NCBI GenBank assembly: GCA_021793595.1
Contig: JAJYSL010000036.1
Location: 1 to 30,365, forward strand
Reading direction: 5' to 3'
Source of the DNA: Acidobacteriota bacterium
GTDB lineage: Bacteria > Acidobacteriota > Terriglobia > Terriglobales > Acidobacteriaceae
DNA length: 30,365 bases
Shown here: positions 1 to 7,934 of the stretch, in pieces
How positions within the stretch are numbered: position 1 is the first letter of the stretch
Layout of the letters: every line of letters begins with the position of its first letter
Program-made: the position numbers and the translations under genes
The notes under the pieces: model-generated
The model's input: the letters and a program-made list of their open reading frames with translations, nothing else
The model's database searches: none
Told to the model about the DNA's origin: nothing

Positions 1-259
1 GTTGATTTTTCGCTCGATAGGGGCGCCCTGCGATAATTCTCTTCGCAAAGACATCGCCGACGCCCGGCAGGACTTTCAATTGGTCTTCCGTGGCCGTGTT
101 GATGTCCAGTTTGTCCGCATGAGACCGCGTTGCGGACATGGATGCGGCCTGACCCGCGCCGGAAGACGGAGACAGCGCCCAGGTCGCCGGCATGACAGCA
201 AGCGCGAAAACAAGACCGGCCCCGCAAAGTACAAAACGGATTCGCTTTTGAAGGTCCAT
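1..259 (-). CDS. Secreted helix-hairpin-helix (ComEA-like) protein, 3' end outside window
   Basis: Reading the minus strand from the ATG at 259 gives an open frame of 86 codons that runs off the left edge. Residues 1-28 form a typical signal peptide or membrane anchor (MDLQKR, then a hydrophobic stretch ending ATWA). After a low-complexity linker comes KLDINTATEDQLKVLPGVG and then AKRIIAGRPY, the hallmark of the ComEA/HHH_3 helix-hairpin-helix fold, which binds DNA without sequence specificity. The order DINTA, LPGVG, A.RII..RPY is the standard one for this family. A good ribosome binding site (complement of 266-272, reading GGAGGGA) lies 7 bases before the ATG, which fixes the start. Full ComEA acts in DNA uptake, but short exported HHH proteins of this size are common in Acidobacteriota and often have no proven role. 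The plus-strand open frame over the same bases is a shadow. Confidence 0.8.
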   Translation of the reverse strand, partial: MDLQKRIRFVLCGAGLVFALAVMPATWALSPSSGAGQAASMSATRSHADKLDINTATEDQLKVLPGVGDVFAKRIIAGRPYRAKNQ

Positions 260-304
260 CGTATTTCCCTCCAGTGCAATCGAAACTTTCATCCCCAGAC
301 CACG

Positions 305-317
305 GTAACGACCGCAA
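305..317. promoter_or_regulatory. Possible extra copy of the TetR-type operator half
   Basis: GTAACGACCGCAA lies about 45 bases upstream of the HHH gene start. It matches 12 of 13 bases of the box upstream of the TetR gene (GTAACGACCGTAA on the minus strand at 1131-1143). This copy is less symmetrical than those boxes. Its position would suit control of the HHH gene by the same regulator, but it could be chance. Confidence 0.3.
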
Positions 318-513
318 TGGTGGCGCGTCAATGACAAACCTTGCCGACGAGAAAATCTCAATGGTCCAGCAGGATCTCCCGACCGATCCACCCGAAACTC
401 GGAAGGCATGCTTGATGGATGATCGCTGAGTGCATTGGTCTGTTGGCGACAACCGGTGCAAGCTCTGAACGCGTCTTCTTGCCGTGCGGACGACAACCAG
501 ATTCTTCGCGAAG

Positions 514-1113
514 CTATGGCCCTGATCGGCCTTGCTTGCGATCCAACCGGGAGGATTTGCCAGCCGGTGAGGCCTTGGCGGCCATCGCAATAAAGAGATC
601 CAGGGATTCCGTCAGCCGCCGTATGTCTCCTCCGCTCATATGTTCCAACATCAGCCCATCAAAGACGGCGATACAAAGGGAAGCCATCGCCTTGCTTTTC
701 AGAGCGGGAGACATCAGGGCAAGGGCGGCCACCTGCCAGTCAGTGGATGCTTTTTGCAGATACCGGCCATATTCCTTCGGATTTTGAAGGGCGACAATCT
801 GGGCTTCGTATAGCAAGCGAAAATACGGGAAATTATCTTTACTGGTTGCCCATTGCCAAAAGCGTTTCAATGGAGGGACACGCAAATGATCGGCACCAGT
901 GAAAGCAATTGCCTGCAAGGAAGACTGTAAACGACAATTTAGCTCCTCCAAAACGTCCTGGAGCATGCCTTCCTTCGATTTGAAGTGAAACATCAACATT
1001 CGCGGACTGGTGCCAAGCGCAGAGGCCATGGGTCGCAAAGAAGTGCTCGCGACTCCGTGCTCGACCAGATACCGGAGCGCGGCGTCTATCAGGTCCATCT
1101 TTCTACTTGACAT
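514..1113 (-). CDS. TetR/AcrR family transcriptional regulator
   Basis: A 199-residue protein of usual TetR length. The N-terminal 50 residues form the three-helix DNA-binding domain: LIDAALRYLVEHGVAST, LRPMASALGTS and MLMFHFKSKEGML match the helix 1, helix-turn-helix and Y/FHFxSKExL signature. The remaining approximately 140 residues form the all-helical ligand-binding and dimerisation domain, which cannot be assigned a ligand. The frame opens further at a TTG at 1149. I prefer the ATG at 1113, because it puts the family signature at the usual distance and because the upstream bases are occupied by a -35-like TTGACT (1149-1144) and palindromic operators. The gene is divergent from a CPBP protease gene. 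TetR proteins usually repress themselves and the divergent neighbour, and the operators seen here support that. Confidence 0.88.
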   Translation of the reverse strand: MSSRKMDLIDAALRYLVEHGVASTSLRPMASALGTSPRMLMFHFKSKEGMLQDVLEELNCRLQSSLQAIAFTGADHLRVPPLKRFWQWATSKDNFPYFRLLYEAQIVALQNPKEYGRYLQKASTDWQVAALALMSPALKSKAMASLCIAVFDGLMLEHMSGGDIRRLTESLDLFIAMAAKASPAGKSSRLDRKQGRSGP

Positions 1114-1149
1114 GAAACGATCGTTACATGTTACGGTCGTTACAGTCAA
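1113..1149 (-). promoter_or_regulatory. TetR gene promoter with two tandem palindromic operator boxes
   Basis: On the plus strand two near-identical boxes stand 16 bases apart: TGAAACGATCGTTACA (1113-1128) and TGTTACGGTCGTTACA (1129-1144). Each is a dyad of the form TGNNACGNNCGTTACA, and the first has a perfect AACGATCGTT core. On the minus strand a -35-like TTGACT (1149-1144), a 17-base spacer and a weak -10 TAACGA (1126-1121) fall inside the boxes, with the ATG 7 bases further on. Bound repressor would cover the whole promoter. Confidence 0.6.
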
Positions 1150-1161
1150 ACTTTTCTCGAT

Positions 1162-1177
1162 AGTGGATCAGTCCACT
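1162..1177. promoter_or_regulatory. Palindrome in the tetR/CPBP divergent region
   Basis: AGTGGATCAGTCCACT has 6-base perfect arms around a 4-base centre. It sits 12 bases upstream of the GTG start of the CPBP protease gene and 50 bases from the TetR start. It differs in sequence from the tandem boxes at 1113-1144, so it is either a second operator class or a site for another regulator. Confidence 0.45.
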
Positions 1178-1189
1178 TAAGGGGCAATC

Positions 1190-1870
1190 GTGTCTGTGAA
1201 AGAATTTGCACCACAATCGCCGGCCACAGTATCCCGTCGCCGTCCTCTCCGAAAAAATGTGGGTGCGGCCGTGCTGATAGTGCTCCTTTCCCTGCCGCTT
1301 CCCAGATGGCTAGTTCCTGGAGAAAGCGTGTCTGCACAAGCGTGGCGGGAACTTGCGTTTTGGGGGCTCCTTCTCGTCCTTGTTGCCTATATCCTCCTGT
1401 TCGAGCGCCGCCCGCTGTCTTCTATCGGTCTGAAACGGCCAAACTGGAAGACGCTTGTTTTCGGGGCGTTAGGAGCCGTGGTCATGGTTGGAGGGATGGC
1501 TTTTATCTACATGGTCATCTATCCGGCATTAGGACTTTCTGCCAGGGAAGCCGGGACGGTCGAAGTCGCTGCATTGCCCTTTTGGCTTCGCGTCCTGATC
1601 GTCGTGCGCGCGGCCGTCTTTGAGGAGATGTACTTCCGAGGCTTTGCGATAGAACGCTTGACAGATATTCTCGGAACACGACGGGGCGCGGCGGCAATCA
1701 CTTTGGTAGCGTTTACCGCCGAACATCTCAGCTATTGGGGTTGGGCGCACCTTATGATTGCAGGATTCGGAGGATTTGTCCTCACTGGGCTTTACTTATG
1801 GCGGCGCGATCTTGGCGCAAATATAATCGCCCATCTGCTTACGGATGGCATCGGATTCCTGTTGGGATAA
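1190..1870 (+). CDS. CPBP (Abi/CAAX-like) family intramembrane glutamic/metalloprotease
   Basis: A 226-residue polytopic membrane protein with about six hydrophobic segments. The three CPBP motifs are present in order: EEMYFRGF with E145, E146 and R150; FTAEHLS with H179; and ANIIAHLLTD with H215. These are the membrane-embedded catalytic residues of the Rce1/CAAX-protease superfamily (pfam02517). Bacterial members act on unknown membrane substrates and are linked to bacteriocin immunity, stress or envelope functions; the substrate here cannot be told. The start is a GTG preceded by AAGGGG at 1179-1184 with about 5 bases spacing. It is divergent from the TetR gene, so it is probably the regulator's target. 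Confidence 0.85.
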   Translation: MSVKEFAPQSPATVSRRRPLRKNVGAAVLIVLLSLPLPRWLVPGESVSAQAWRELAFWGLLLVLVAYILLFERRPLSSIGLKRPNWKTLVFGALGAVVMVGGMAFIYMVIYPALGLSAREAGTVEVAALPFWLRVLIVVRAAVFEEMYFRGFAIERLTDILGTRRGAAAITLVAFTAEHLSYWGWAHLMIAGFGGFVLTGLYLWRRDLGANIIAHLLTDGIGFLLG

Positions 1871-1908
1871 TGCGGACGTAGCAGTTACATCCTCTCGCGG
1901 GCCGCCAA

Positions 1909-1925
1909 CGCAGCGGCGCGCTGCG
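1909..1925. other. GC-rich hairpin downstream of the CPBP gene
   Basis: CGCAGCG-GCG-CGCTGCG forms a perfect 7-base-pair stem 38 bases after the CPBP stop codon. It has no T tract on either strand, so it is not a standard intrinsic terminator. The rest of 1871-2065 shows no convincing gene. A minus-strand open frame across 1796-2146 has no recognisable domain and runs antisense through the his leader. Confidence 0.4.
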
Positions 1926-2065
1926 GATTTGAAAACGAGTGCGAAATCGCCGAGTCGCTCAGGGAGTGCTTCAGGAGGGCTGTTATGGGCCAGACCCAAT
2001 TTTTCGAGTTGCGGGCGAGTGATGGGCAATTCGAAAACTGATCTGCCGTCTGCTGGCCGCGATGC

Positions 2066-2095
2066 TTGACACAGCGGCGTGTTCTTTCTTATTCT
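2066..2095 (+). promoter_or_regulatory. his operon promoter
   Basis: A perfect -35 TTGACA (2066-2071) is followed after 18 bases by TATTCT (2090-2095, 4 of 6 to TATAAT). The expected start of transcription falls at about 2102, on or next to the ATG of the leader peptide. There is no Shine-Dalgarno sequence between promoter and ATG. Confidence 0.65.
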
Positions 2096-2101
2096 CACAC
2101 T

Positions 2102-2188
2102 ATGCAGATGAGTCCGCTCCATCGCCATCATCCCCATCATCATCACGTGGCGAACGTGTCAGCGGACCATTCTGAGCAGGTTTCCTAA
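2102..2188 (+). CDS. hisL: Histidine operon leader peptide
   Basis: A 28-codon open frame starts ATG CAG ATG and ends TAA. Residues 7-15 read HRHHPHHHH, which is seven histidines in nine codons (2120-2146). Such a cluster just upstream of a histidine biosynthesis operon is the defining feature of a his attenuator leader peptide: scarcity of charged tRNA-His stalls the ribosome on these codons. The peptide itself need have no function. No Shine-Dalgarno sequence precedes the ATG, and the predicted transcription start coincides with it, so translation may be leaderless. A second in-frame ATG lies at 2108. The following RNA forms alternative hairpins (see the attenuator entry). The name hisL is given by function, since sequence homology to the enterobacterial peptide is not expected. 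It is too short for standard gene callers. Confidence 0.85.
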   Translation: MQMSPLHRHHPHHHHVANVSADHSEQVS

Positions 2189-2254
2189 GATCCTGAGCAA
2201 GTTCAGAAATCACCGTCCCGCTGATGCGCACCGCATCCGCGGGTTTTTTGTTTT
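2112..2254 (+). promoter_or_regulatory. his attenuator (alternative RNA hairpins)
   Basis: Four segments can pair in competing ways. Segment 1 GTCCGCT (2112-2118), just before the His codons, is the perfect complement of AGCGGAC (2161-2167) in segment 2. Segment 2 TCAGCGGAC (2159-2167) pairs with segment 3 GTCCCGCTGA (2215-2224) with one bulged base. Segment 3 is also the 5' arm of the terminator, whose 3' arm is segment 4 (2232-2243). A ribosome stalled on the His codons (2120-2146) would mask segment 1, free segment 2 to form 2:3 and so prevent termination. With histidine plentiful, 3:4 forms and transcription stops. This matches the standard amino-acid attenuation model; the pairings are read directly and the mechanism is inferred. 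Confidence 0.8.
2217..2254 (+). terminator. Attenuator terminator before hisI
   Basis: The stem is CCCGC-T-GATGCG pairing with CGCATC-C-GCGGG: 11 pairs with one internal mismatch and a CAC loop (2217-2243). It is followed directly by TTTTTTGTTTT (2244-2254). It is a textbook intrinsic terminator placed 39 bases before the hisI start, so its role must be regulatory. Confidence 0.88.
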
Positions 2255-2292
2255 CACCACAAGATTTCGATACGGAAGAAGGACGATTCACA

Positions 2293-2679
2293 ATGAGCGA
2301 AACGGCAACATCGAACCCCGCAATTGACTTTACGAAACTGGACGGACTTGTCCCAGGCATCGTGCAGGATGCCGGAACCGGGCAGGTATTGATGGTCGGA
2401 TTCTTGAATGAAGAGAGCTATCGCAAAACCCTCGAAAGCGGCTTTGTCACCTTCTGGAGCCGAACCCGCGGCAAACTGTGGATGAAGGGCGAAACCAGCG
2501 GCAATCGCCTGCGGATCACCGAGACCGCCACCGACTGCGACAATGACACGCTGCTGTTCCGCGTGGTTGTCGAAGGCGACGGCCTGGTCTGCCATGAGGG
2601 GACCGTCAGTTGCTTCACCAAGCCGGTTGCGATGCCCGCTCCCACCACCACTGCCAAAGAAAGCGAGATCAGAGCATGA
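2293..2679 (+). CDS. hisI: Phosphoribosyl-AMP cyclohydrolase
   Basis: A 128-residue cytoplasmic enzyme opening the adenine ring of PR-AMP, the third step of histidine synthesis. The family signature is complete: [18 protein letters not shown], then DCDND (the metal-binding aspartate cluster), then CHEGTVSCF with the two zinc-binding cysteines. It is monofunctional: the protein ends soon after the SCF motif and lacks the HisE pyrophosphohydrolase domain that is fused in many bacteria. The start ATG at 2293 follows AGAAGGA at 2277-2283; the open frame extends upstream into the terminator, which is not coding. It is the first structural gene after the attenuator. Its stop overlaps the hisG start (ATGA). 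Confidence 0.95.
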   Translation: MSETATSNPAIDFTKLDGLVPGIVQDAGTGQVLMVGFLNEESYRKTLESGFVTFWSRTRGKLWMKGETSGNRLRITETATDCDNDTLLFRVVVEGDGLVCHEGTVSCFTKPVAMPAPTTTAKESEIRA

Positions 2680-3551
2680 GCCAGAAACTGCGGCTTGGAA
2701 TTCCCAAGGGTAGCTTGCAAGACGCCACCATCGCGCTGTTTGAACGTGCAGGCTGGCGCATCTTCGCCAACGGGCGCTCCTATTTCCCCGGCATCGACGA
2801 CCCTGAAATTGAGTGCATGCTGATTCGCGCCCAGGAAATGTCTCGTTACGTCAATCACGGCGCGCTTGATGCAGGGCTCACCGGCAGCGACTGGGTTGCG
2901 GAAAGCGGGTTGACTGTGGAATCCATCGCCAGCCTCACTTACTCCAAACAAAGCCGGCAGAAGGTGCGCTGGGTGCTGGCCGTGCCGGAGGATTCGTCCT
3001 ATCAGCGTGCCGAAGATCTGGCCAACAAGATCATCGCCACCGAACTTGTCGAAGCAACAAAAAAATACTTCGCCCGAAAAAATGTTCAAGTGCAGGTGGA
3101 TTTCAGTTGGGGCGCCACAGAAGTAAAACCTCCCGTGCTGGCCGACGCAATTGTCGAAGTAACGGAGACCGGGAGTTCCTTGCGCGCGAATCGACTCCGC
3201 ATTCTGGAAACGGTGCTTGAAAGTGAAACCCAACTGATTGCGAATACGACGGCATATAAGGATCTCTGGAAAAAAGACAAGATCGACAAGATCGCGCTGA
3301 TGCTGCAAGGTGCGATTGCCGCGCAAGGCCAGGTCGGGTTGATGATGAATGTTCGCGCCACCGCGCTACCTGCTGTGTTAGGCGTTTTACCTGCGTTGAA
3401 CTCGCCGACGGTATCTACACTCAGCGATCCGGAGTGGGTCGCGGTCAACACTATTTTGGACGAGCGCACCGTGCGCGATGTGATTCCCAGGCTGAAAGCG
3501 ACCGGAGCGACTGGGATCGTCGAATACCCACTGAACAAGATTGTTTTCTAG
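2676..3551 (+). CDS. hisG: ATP phosphoribosyltransferase, long form
   Basis: A 291-residue enzyme for the first committed step, which condenses ATP with PRPP. The N-terminal catalytic part starts [11 protein letters not shown], and the PRPP-binding loop is [12 protein letters not shown] at residues 161-172. The C-terminal stretch (about 215-291, from GLMMNVRA to the PLNKIVF end) is the ACT-like HisG_C domain found only in the long form. Long HisG forms hexamers, is inhibited by histidine and does not need HisZ, which agrees with the absence of hisZ here. The ATG at 2676 overlaps the hisI stop by four bases, implying translational coupling. Confidence 0.96.
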   Translation: MSQKLRLGIPKGSLQDATIALFERAGWRIFANGRSYFPGIDDPEIECMLIRAQEMSRYVNHGALDAGLTGSDWVAESGLTVESIASLTYSKQSRQKVRWVLAVPEDSSYQRAEDLANKIIATELVEATKKYFARKNVQVQVDFSWGATEVKPPVLADAIVEVTETGSSLRANRLRILETVLESETQLIANTTAYKDLWKKDKIDKIALMLQGAIAAQGQVGLMMNVRATALPAVLGVLPALNSPTVSTLSDPEWVAVNTILDERTVRDVIPRLKATGATGIVEYPLNKIVF

Positions 3552-3569
3552 GGAGCGTTTTCAAGAGCG

Positions 3570-4853
3570 ATGAAACTGATACGCACCTACGGAAAAAATG
3601 CCGCCCAGGCGGAGACGATTCTGCGCCAGATTGAAGAACGATCGGGCGCGGCAACGGGCCGATTGGAGCCTGCGGTGAAACGCATTCTCGCGGACATTCG
3701 GCGCAAGGGAGACGATGCGTTGCGTCGATACGCAGAGCGGCTCGATGGTCTTGCACCATCTTCAAACCTCCAGGTGTCGCAGGAAGAAATGGCCGCCGCA
3801 TGGGAACAAACTCCCAAAGAACTACGAAAATCAATGCAGGCAGCAGCGGGAAATATCCTGCGCTTTGCGCGCTGGCAAATGCCGAAAGAATGGACGCGAA
3901 AATTGCCGGGCGTGCAGCTTGGGCAGCGCGCTCTGCCGCTCGACTCCGTCGGCTGCTATGTTCCAGGCGGCCGATATCCGCTGCCCTCAACCCTGCTTAT
4001 GACGGTGATTCCCGCTCAGGCCGCCGGCGTGGCACGCATCGTCGTCGTCTCTCCCCGTCCGGCGCGCGAAACTCTGGCAGCAGCACATCTGACAGGGGTC
4101 AAGGAGTTTTATCGCATCGGCGGCGCGCAGGCGATTGCCGCGCTCGCCTACGGTACGGCCAGCGTGCCGCGCGTCGATAAAATCGTCGGACCCGGAAATC
4201 TGTATGTCACCACGGCGAAGAAGCTGGTCGCGTTTGAGTGCGGCATTGATATGTTGGCTGGCCCGACGGAGATTGTTGTCGCCAGCGAGGATGGGAACCC
4301 GCAGTGGATTGCCGCAGACATAGTGGCCCAGGCCGAGCATGACCCAGAAGCGCTCGCCGTTCTTGTCACCAGCAACCCGAAATTGGCGCGGGAAACCGCA
4401 AAGCAAGTGCAACACCAGGCTTCCCTAAACAAGATTGCCCGCCAGGCGATAGCAAGGAATGGCTTCATTTTCCTGACAAAAACGGGAAATGAAACTGAAA
4501 CGGTGACAAATCGGTTGGCAGCGGAGCATTTGACCATCGACAAGGAAAGCGATCTGAAGTGGGTACGTCATGCCGGCTCGATTTTTGTCGGGTCGAACAC
4601 GCCACAGAGTATGGGCGACTACATCTCAGGTCCAAATCATGTGCTTCCCACCGGTCGCCTGGCACGTTTGCGCGGTGGATTGAGCGTCTATGATTTCCTT
4701 CGCCTGGTAACGACGCAGGAATATACGGCAGCAGGGCTTGCAGAACATGGCCCACATGTCGAGCGGCTGGCCACGGCCGAGGGGCTGCTTGGACACGCGG
4801 CTTCTGTGGCCATTCGCGAGACCGATCGCACAAACAGGAGAAACGCTCGATGA
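3570..4853 (+). CDS. hisD: Histidinol dehydrogenase
   Basis: A 427-residue zinc enzyme catalysing the last two oxidations, from histidinol to histidine, with NAD. The length is typical. Recognisable blocks are GCYVPGGRYPLPS (residues 128-140), DKIVGPGNLYVTTAK (203-217), GIDMLAGPTEIVV (225-237), AQAEHDPEA (253-261), the catalytic pair E319-H320 in AAEHLTI, and GDYISGPNHVLPT (349-361). It begins 18 bases after hisG, with GGGAGCG upstream of the ATG as ribosome binding site, and its stop overlaps the hisC start (ATGA at 4850). Confidence 0.96.
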   Translation: MKLIRTYGKNAAQAETILRQIEERSGAATGRLEPAVKRILADIRRKGDDALRRYAERLDGLAPSSNLQVSQEEMAAAWEQTPKELRKSMQAAAGNILRFARWQMPKEWTRKLPGVQLGQRALPLDSVGCYVPGGRYPLPSTLLMTVIPAQAAGVARIVVVSPRPARETLAAAHLTGVKEFYRIGGAQAIAALAYGTASVPRVDKIVGPGNLYVTTAKKLVAFECGIDMLAGPTEIVVASEDGNPQWIAADIVAQAEHDPEALAVLVTSNPKLARETAKQVQHQASLNKIARQAIARNGFIFLTKTGNETETVTNRLAAEHLTIDKESDLKWVRHAGSIFVGSNTPQSMGDYISGPNHVLPTGRLARLRGGLSVYDFLRLVTTQEYTAAGLAEHGPHVERLATAEGLLGHAASVAIRETDRTNRRNAR

Positions 4854-5953
4854 GCCTCGATCCGTCCGCTCCCGTTCTGCAAAAACTTCGCGCCCGTAAG
4901 GCGGTGGAGCGCATGCACGAATATCATCCGCCGCTGGCTGGGCGAGATGGGTTGCGACTCGATTTCAACGAGAACACATTTGCTCCTTCCCCGCGCGTAC
5001 AAGCAGTGTTGCAGCGAATTGCAGCGAACACGCTGACCAAATATCCGGAGCGGCATCACGTCGAACAGATCGTCGCGAAGCACTTTGACTTGGCCGAAAA
5101 TGCTGTGCTGCTGACCAACGGGGTGGATGAAGCGATCCATCTGCTGTGTGAGACTTATCTTGAGCCGCAGGATGAAGTTGTCATCGTGACACCAACATTT
5201 TCCATGTATGCCTTGTACGCGGAAGCCACCGGCGCGCGAATTCGGGAGGTTCAGGCCGACAGCACGCTTCAATTTCCCTATCAGCGGGTGCGAGAAGCCA
5301 TCGGGCCCTCCACCCGGCTCATCATGCTCGCTTCGCCCAACAATCCAACAGGCTCAATTGTAGACTCACCACTCTTGCTGGAGCTGACTGCGGCCGCTCC
5401 ACAGGCTGCGCTGCTCGTGGATGAGGCGTATTACCATTTCCATGGTGAATCTGTTCTATCTGTAACTACTTCTGTGCCAAATCTCTTTGTGGCTCGTACG
5501 TTCTCCAAAGCCTACGGCCTAGCCGGACTTCGGATCGGGCTTCTAGTCGGCCATCCAGATGCCATGCGATTCGTGCGAAAGGTCAGTTCGCCTTATAACG
5601 TCAACTCCATCGCACTCGAATGCCTGCCAGAGGCTCTGGCGGACGAAGCCTATATTTCATGGTATGCGGAGCAGGTGTTGCAGAGCCGCGCCGTTGCGGA
5701 GCGCACGTTGACGCAACTCCGCGTCCCGTTCTGGCCGAGTCACGCCAACTTTATTCTGATGAATATCGGCAGCAAACACAAGGCGTTCGTCGATGCGATG
5801 CGGCGGCAGGACGTGCTGGTGCGAGATCGCAGCAGTGATCCCGGCTGCGACGGATGTGTCCGCATCACATTGGGCACAGTCGAACATACCGGATGTGGTT
5901 TGATTGCATTGCAGAATGCTTTGAAGGAGATTCAATGGCAGCCCGGAAACTAG
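4850..5953 (+). CDS. hisC: Histidinol-phosphate aminotransferase
   Basis: A 367-residue class I/II PLP-dependent aminotransferase that converts imidazole-acetol phosphate to histidinol phosphate with glutamate. Visible landmarks are [13 protein letters not shown] at the N terminus, TNGVDEAI (PLP phosphate region), ASPNNPTGS (161-169), [10 protein letters not shown] (188-197) and the Schiff-base lysine K220 in [15 protein letters not shown]. Start and stop are both overlapped by neighbours: 4 bases with hisD and 19 bases with hisB, so the gene is embedded in the operon. Confidence 0.95.
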   Translation: MSLDPSAPVLQKLRARKAVERMHEYHPPLAGRDGLRLDFNENTFAPSPRVQAVLQRIAANTLTKYPERHHVEQIVAKHFDLAENAVLLTNGVDEAIHLLCETYLEPQDEVVIVTPTFSMYALYAEATGARIREVQADSTLQFPYQRVREAIGPSTRLIMLASPNNPTGSIVDSPLLLELTAAAPQAALLVDEAYYHFHGESVLSVTTSVPNLFVARTFSKAYGLAGLRIGLLVGHPDAMRFVRKVSSPYNVNSIALECLPEALADEAYISWYAEQVLQSRAVAERTLTQLRVPFWPSHANFILMNIGSKHKAFVDAMRRQDVLVRDRSSDPGCDGCVRITLGTVEHTGCGLIALQNALKEIQWQPGN

Positions 5954-6543
5954 CCAGGCGTGGTGCGACACTACAGCGGCACACCACAGAAACACGGATC
6001 GACTTAAAACTGACGATCGATGGCGAGGGTCACTACAAGGTGGACACCGGCATACGGTTTCTTGATCACATGCTGGAGTTGTTTGCGCGCCATGGCGGAT
6101 TCGATCTGGATCTGATCTGCAAGGGCGATCTGGATGTGGATCAACACCACACGGTCGAGGATATCGGGATTGCCCTTGGCGAAGCATTTTCGCAGGCCCT
6201 TGGCGACAAAAAAGGAATTCTCCGTGCCGGGTATTTTCTGATGCCGATGGATGAGACCTTGGCGGCCGCGGCCATTGACTTGAGCGGACGCGCCTCCTTC
6301 GTAATCGACACCAAGGTCCGCATGCGAATCGTTGGCGATCTGCAGACCGAATTGCTACCGGATTTTTTCGAAGGATTCGCCCGCGGCATTCGCGCCAATG
6401 TACATCTGAAGGTTCTCTACGGACGCTCCAATCATCACAAGATTGAAGCGCTTTTCAAGGCGTTCGCGCGGGCCCTGCGGTTCGCCTGCTCACGCGACCT
6501 GCGAATGAAGTCGATGCTGCCCAGTACGAAAGGACTGCTGTAG
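5935..6543 (+). CDS. hisB: Imidazoleglycerol-phosphate dehydratase
   Basis: A 202-residue monofunctional HisB, the manganese enzyme dehydrating imidazoleglycerol phosphate. It has no N-terminal HAD phosphatase domain as in enterobacteria. The metal-binding histidine motifs are clear: [33 protein letters not shown] and [14 protein letters not shown]. The frame opens further upstream, inside hisC, but the ATG at 5935 is preceded by GAAGGAGA (5923-5930) and begins the conserved region, so it is chosen. Because HisB lacks the phosphatase, a separate histidinol-phosphatase must be encoded elsewhere. Confidence 0.95.
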   Translation: MAARKLARRGATLQRHTTETRIDLKLTIDGEGHYKVDTGIRFLDHMLELFARHGGFDLDLICKGDLDVDQHHTVEDIGIALGEAFSQALGDKKGILRAGYFLMPMDETLAAAAIDLSGRASFVIDTKVRMRIVGDLQTELLPDFFEGFARGIRANVHLKVLYGRSNHHKIEALFKAFARALRFACSRDLRMKSMLPSTKGLL

Positions 6544-6556
6544 TGGAGTGTTTTGC

Positions 6557-7168
6557 ATGAGCGCCGGGAAGACAGTCGTAATCGATTACCAGACCGGAAA
6601 TCTGAATTCTGCCTGCAAATCGCTCCTCGCGGTCGGGGCGGAGCTTTTGGTCACGCAGCGGCCCGAAGATTTGAAGAACGCAGCCAGAATCGTGTTGCCG
6701 GGGGTGGGACATTTCGCATCGACAGAGCGTCTGATGACCACTGGGATTAGAGATGCTTTACGTGACAGAGTGGCCGAAGGCGTTCCGTTCCTTGGCATCT
6801 GCGTCGGTTTACAATGGCTGTTCGCTGGCAGCACGGAGGCTCCAGAGACCCGCGGCCTCGGCATATTTCCTGAAGTTTGCGAGCACTTCCCTGCCGGCAT
6901 CAAGTCGCCGCACGTTGGCTGGAATTCTCTTGAACTGGTGCGCGAATCACGGCTGTTGCACAGCCTGCCCGCCTCACCCTACGTCTACTTCACTCATTCT
7001 TATCGGGCTCCAGTTGTGACTGAAACTTCCGCTGTTACAAATTATGGAGGCAGATTCTCTGCTGTCGTCGAGAAAGATCATTGGATGGCAGTCCAATTCC
7101 ACCCTGAAAAGTCCGGATCTGTAGGGTTGAAAATTCTAGAGAATTTCATGAAGGTGCCCGGATGCTAA
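6557..7168 (+). CDS. hisH: Imidazole glycerol phosphate synthase, glutaminase subunit
   Basis: A 203-residue class I glutamine amidotransferase that supplies ammonia to HisF. The catalytic triad is visible: C82 in GICVGLQ, and H182 and E184 in QFHPEKSG. The PGVGHF oxyanion-region motif sits at residues 48-53. The frame begins at a GTG at 6548, but the ATG at 6557 has GTGGAG at 6544-6548 at normal spacing and gives the usual N terminus. The last codons overlap the start of hisF by seven bases, fitting coupled synthesis of the HisHF complex. Confidence 0.94.
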   Translation: MSAGKTVVIDYQTGNLNSACKSLLAVGAELLVTQRPEDLKNAARIVLPGVGHFASTERLMTTGIRDALRDRVAEGVPFLGICVGLQWLFAGSTEAPETRGLGIFPEVCEHFPAGIKSPHVGWNSLELVRESRLLHSLPASPYVYFTHSYRAPVVTETSAVTNYGGRFSAVVEKDHWMAVQFHPEKSGSVGLKILENFMKVPGC

Positions 7169-7932
7169 CGCGCCGAATTATTGCCTGTCTCGATGTTTCT
7201 GCCGGACGCGTGGTGAAAGGCGTTCAGTTTATCGACCTGATCGATGCAGGCGATCCGGCAGAGTTGGCAATGCGCCATGCCGCCGGGGGCGCGGACGAAA
7301 TTGTCTTTCTGGACATCACCGCGACCCATGAAAAACGTGCCCTGCTTCTTGACGCCGTGCGAAGAGCTGCCGATCAAATCTTTATTCCGCTCACGGTGGG
7401 AGGAGGCATTCGAACGCTGGAGGATGCGATGCTGGTATTTGATGCGGGCGCGGACAAGGTCAGCGTCAACTCTGCAGCGCTATTGAGGCCGGAACTGATC
7501 ACGGAAATCGGTTCTCGTTTCGGCGAACAGGCCGTCGTTGTCGCCATCGATGGCCGTCGAAATTCCGGCAGCCCTGAAAACGCGGAAGTCTACGTCAGTG
7601 GCGGCAGAAAAGCCACGGGATTGGGTGTATTGGAATGGGCACGGCAGGCAGAGGCCCGCGGCGCAGGAGAAATCCTGCTTACTTCAATGGACTCGGACGG
7701 AACACGAAGCGGGTTTGATTGCGAATTAACAGCGGCCGTCAGCGCGATGGTTCAGATTCCGGTAATTGCCTCCGGGGGAGCGGGCAACGTCCAACATTTT
7801 GCCGATGTCTTTACGCTGGGTTCTGCCGATGCGGCCCTGGCGGCAAGCATTTTTCACTTTGGAATTTCTGACGCACGCACCCTGAAAGAAGAACTAGCTG
7901 CGTTGGGCCTGCCGATGCGTCTTCCATGCTGA
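7162..7932 (+). CDS. hisF: Imidazole glycerol phosphate synthase, cyclase subunit
   Basis: A 256-residue (beta-alpha)8 barrel protein that closes the imidazole ring and releases AICAR. Catalytic aspartates D11 (IIACLDV) and D130 (VVVAIDGRR) are in place. Both phosphate-binding halves are seen: VGGGIRT near residue 80 and ASGGAGN, followed by the [11 protein letters not shown] end. The start overlaps the end of hisH. It precedes hisA here, the reverse of the common hisA-hisF order. Confidence 0.95.
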   Translation: MLTRRIIACLDVSAGRVVKGVQFIDLIDAGDPAELAMRHAAGGADEIVFLDITATHEKRALLLDAVRRAADQIFIPLTVGGGIRTLEDAMLVFDAGADKVSVNSAALLRPELITEIGSRFGEQAVVVAIDGRRNSGSPENAEVYVSGGRKATGLGVLEWARQAEARGAGEILLTSMDSDGTRSGFDCELTAAVSAMVQIPVIASGGAGNVQHFADVFTLGSADAALAASIFHFGISDARTLKEELAALGLPMRLPC

Positions 7933-7934
7933 TC

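Noticed and set aside
2..334. Plus-strand open frame at the left edge
   Set aside because: It runs antisense to the ComEA-like gene, which has a ribosome binding site, a signal peptide and the HHH motif; the plus frame has none.
331..429. 32-codon plus-strand open frame starting MTNLADEK
   Set aside because: No Shine-Dalgarno sequence, no recognisable motif, and of a length expected by chance.
1796..2146. 116-codon minus-strand frame upstream of hisI
   Set aside because: It reads the His-codon cluster in reverse as Met codons, overlaps the CPBP end and the his promoter, and shows no domain.
2418..3326. 302-codon minus-strand frame over hisI and hisG
   Set aside because: It is antisense to two confidently identified enzymes; long shadow frames are common at this GC content.
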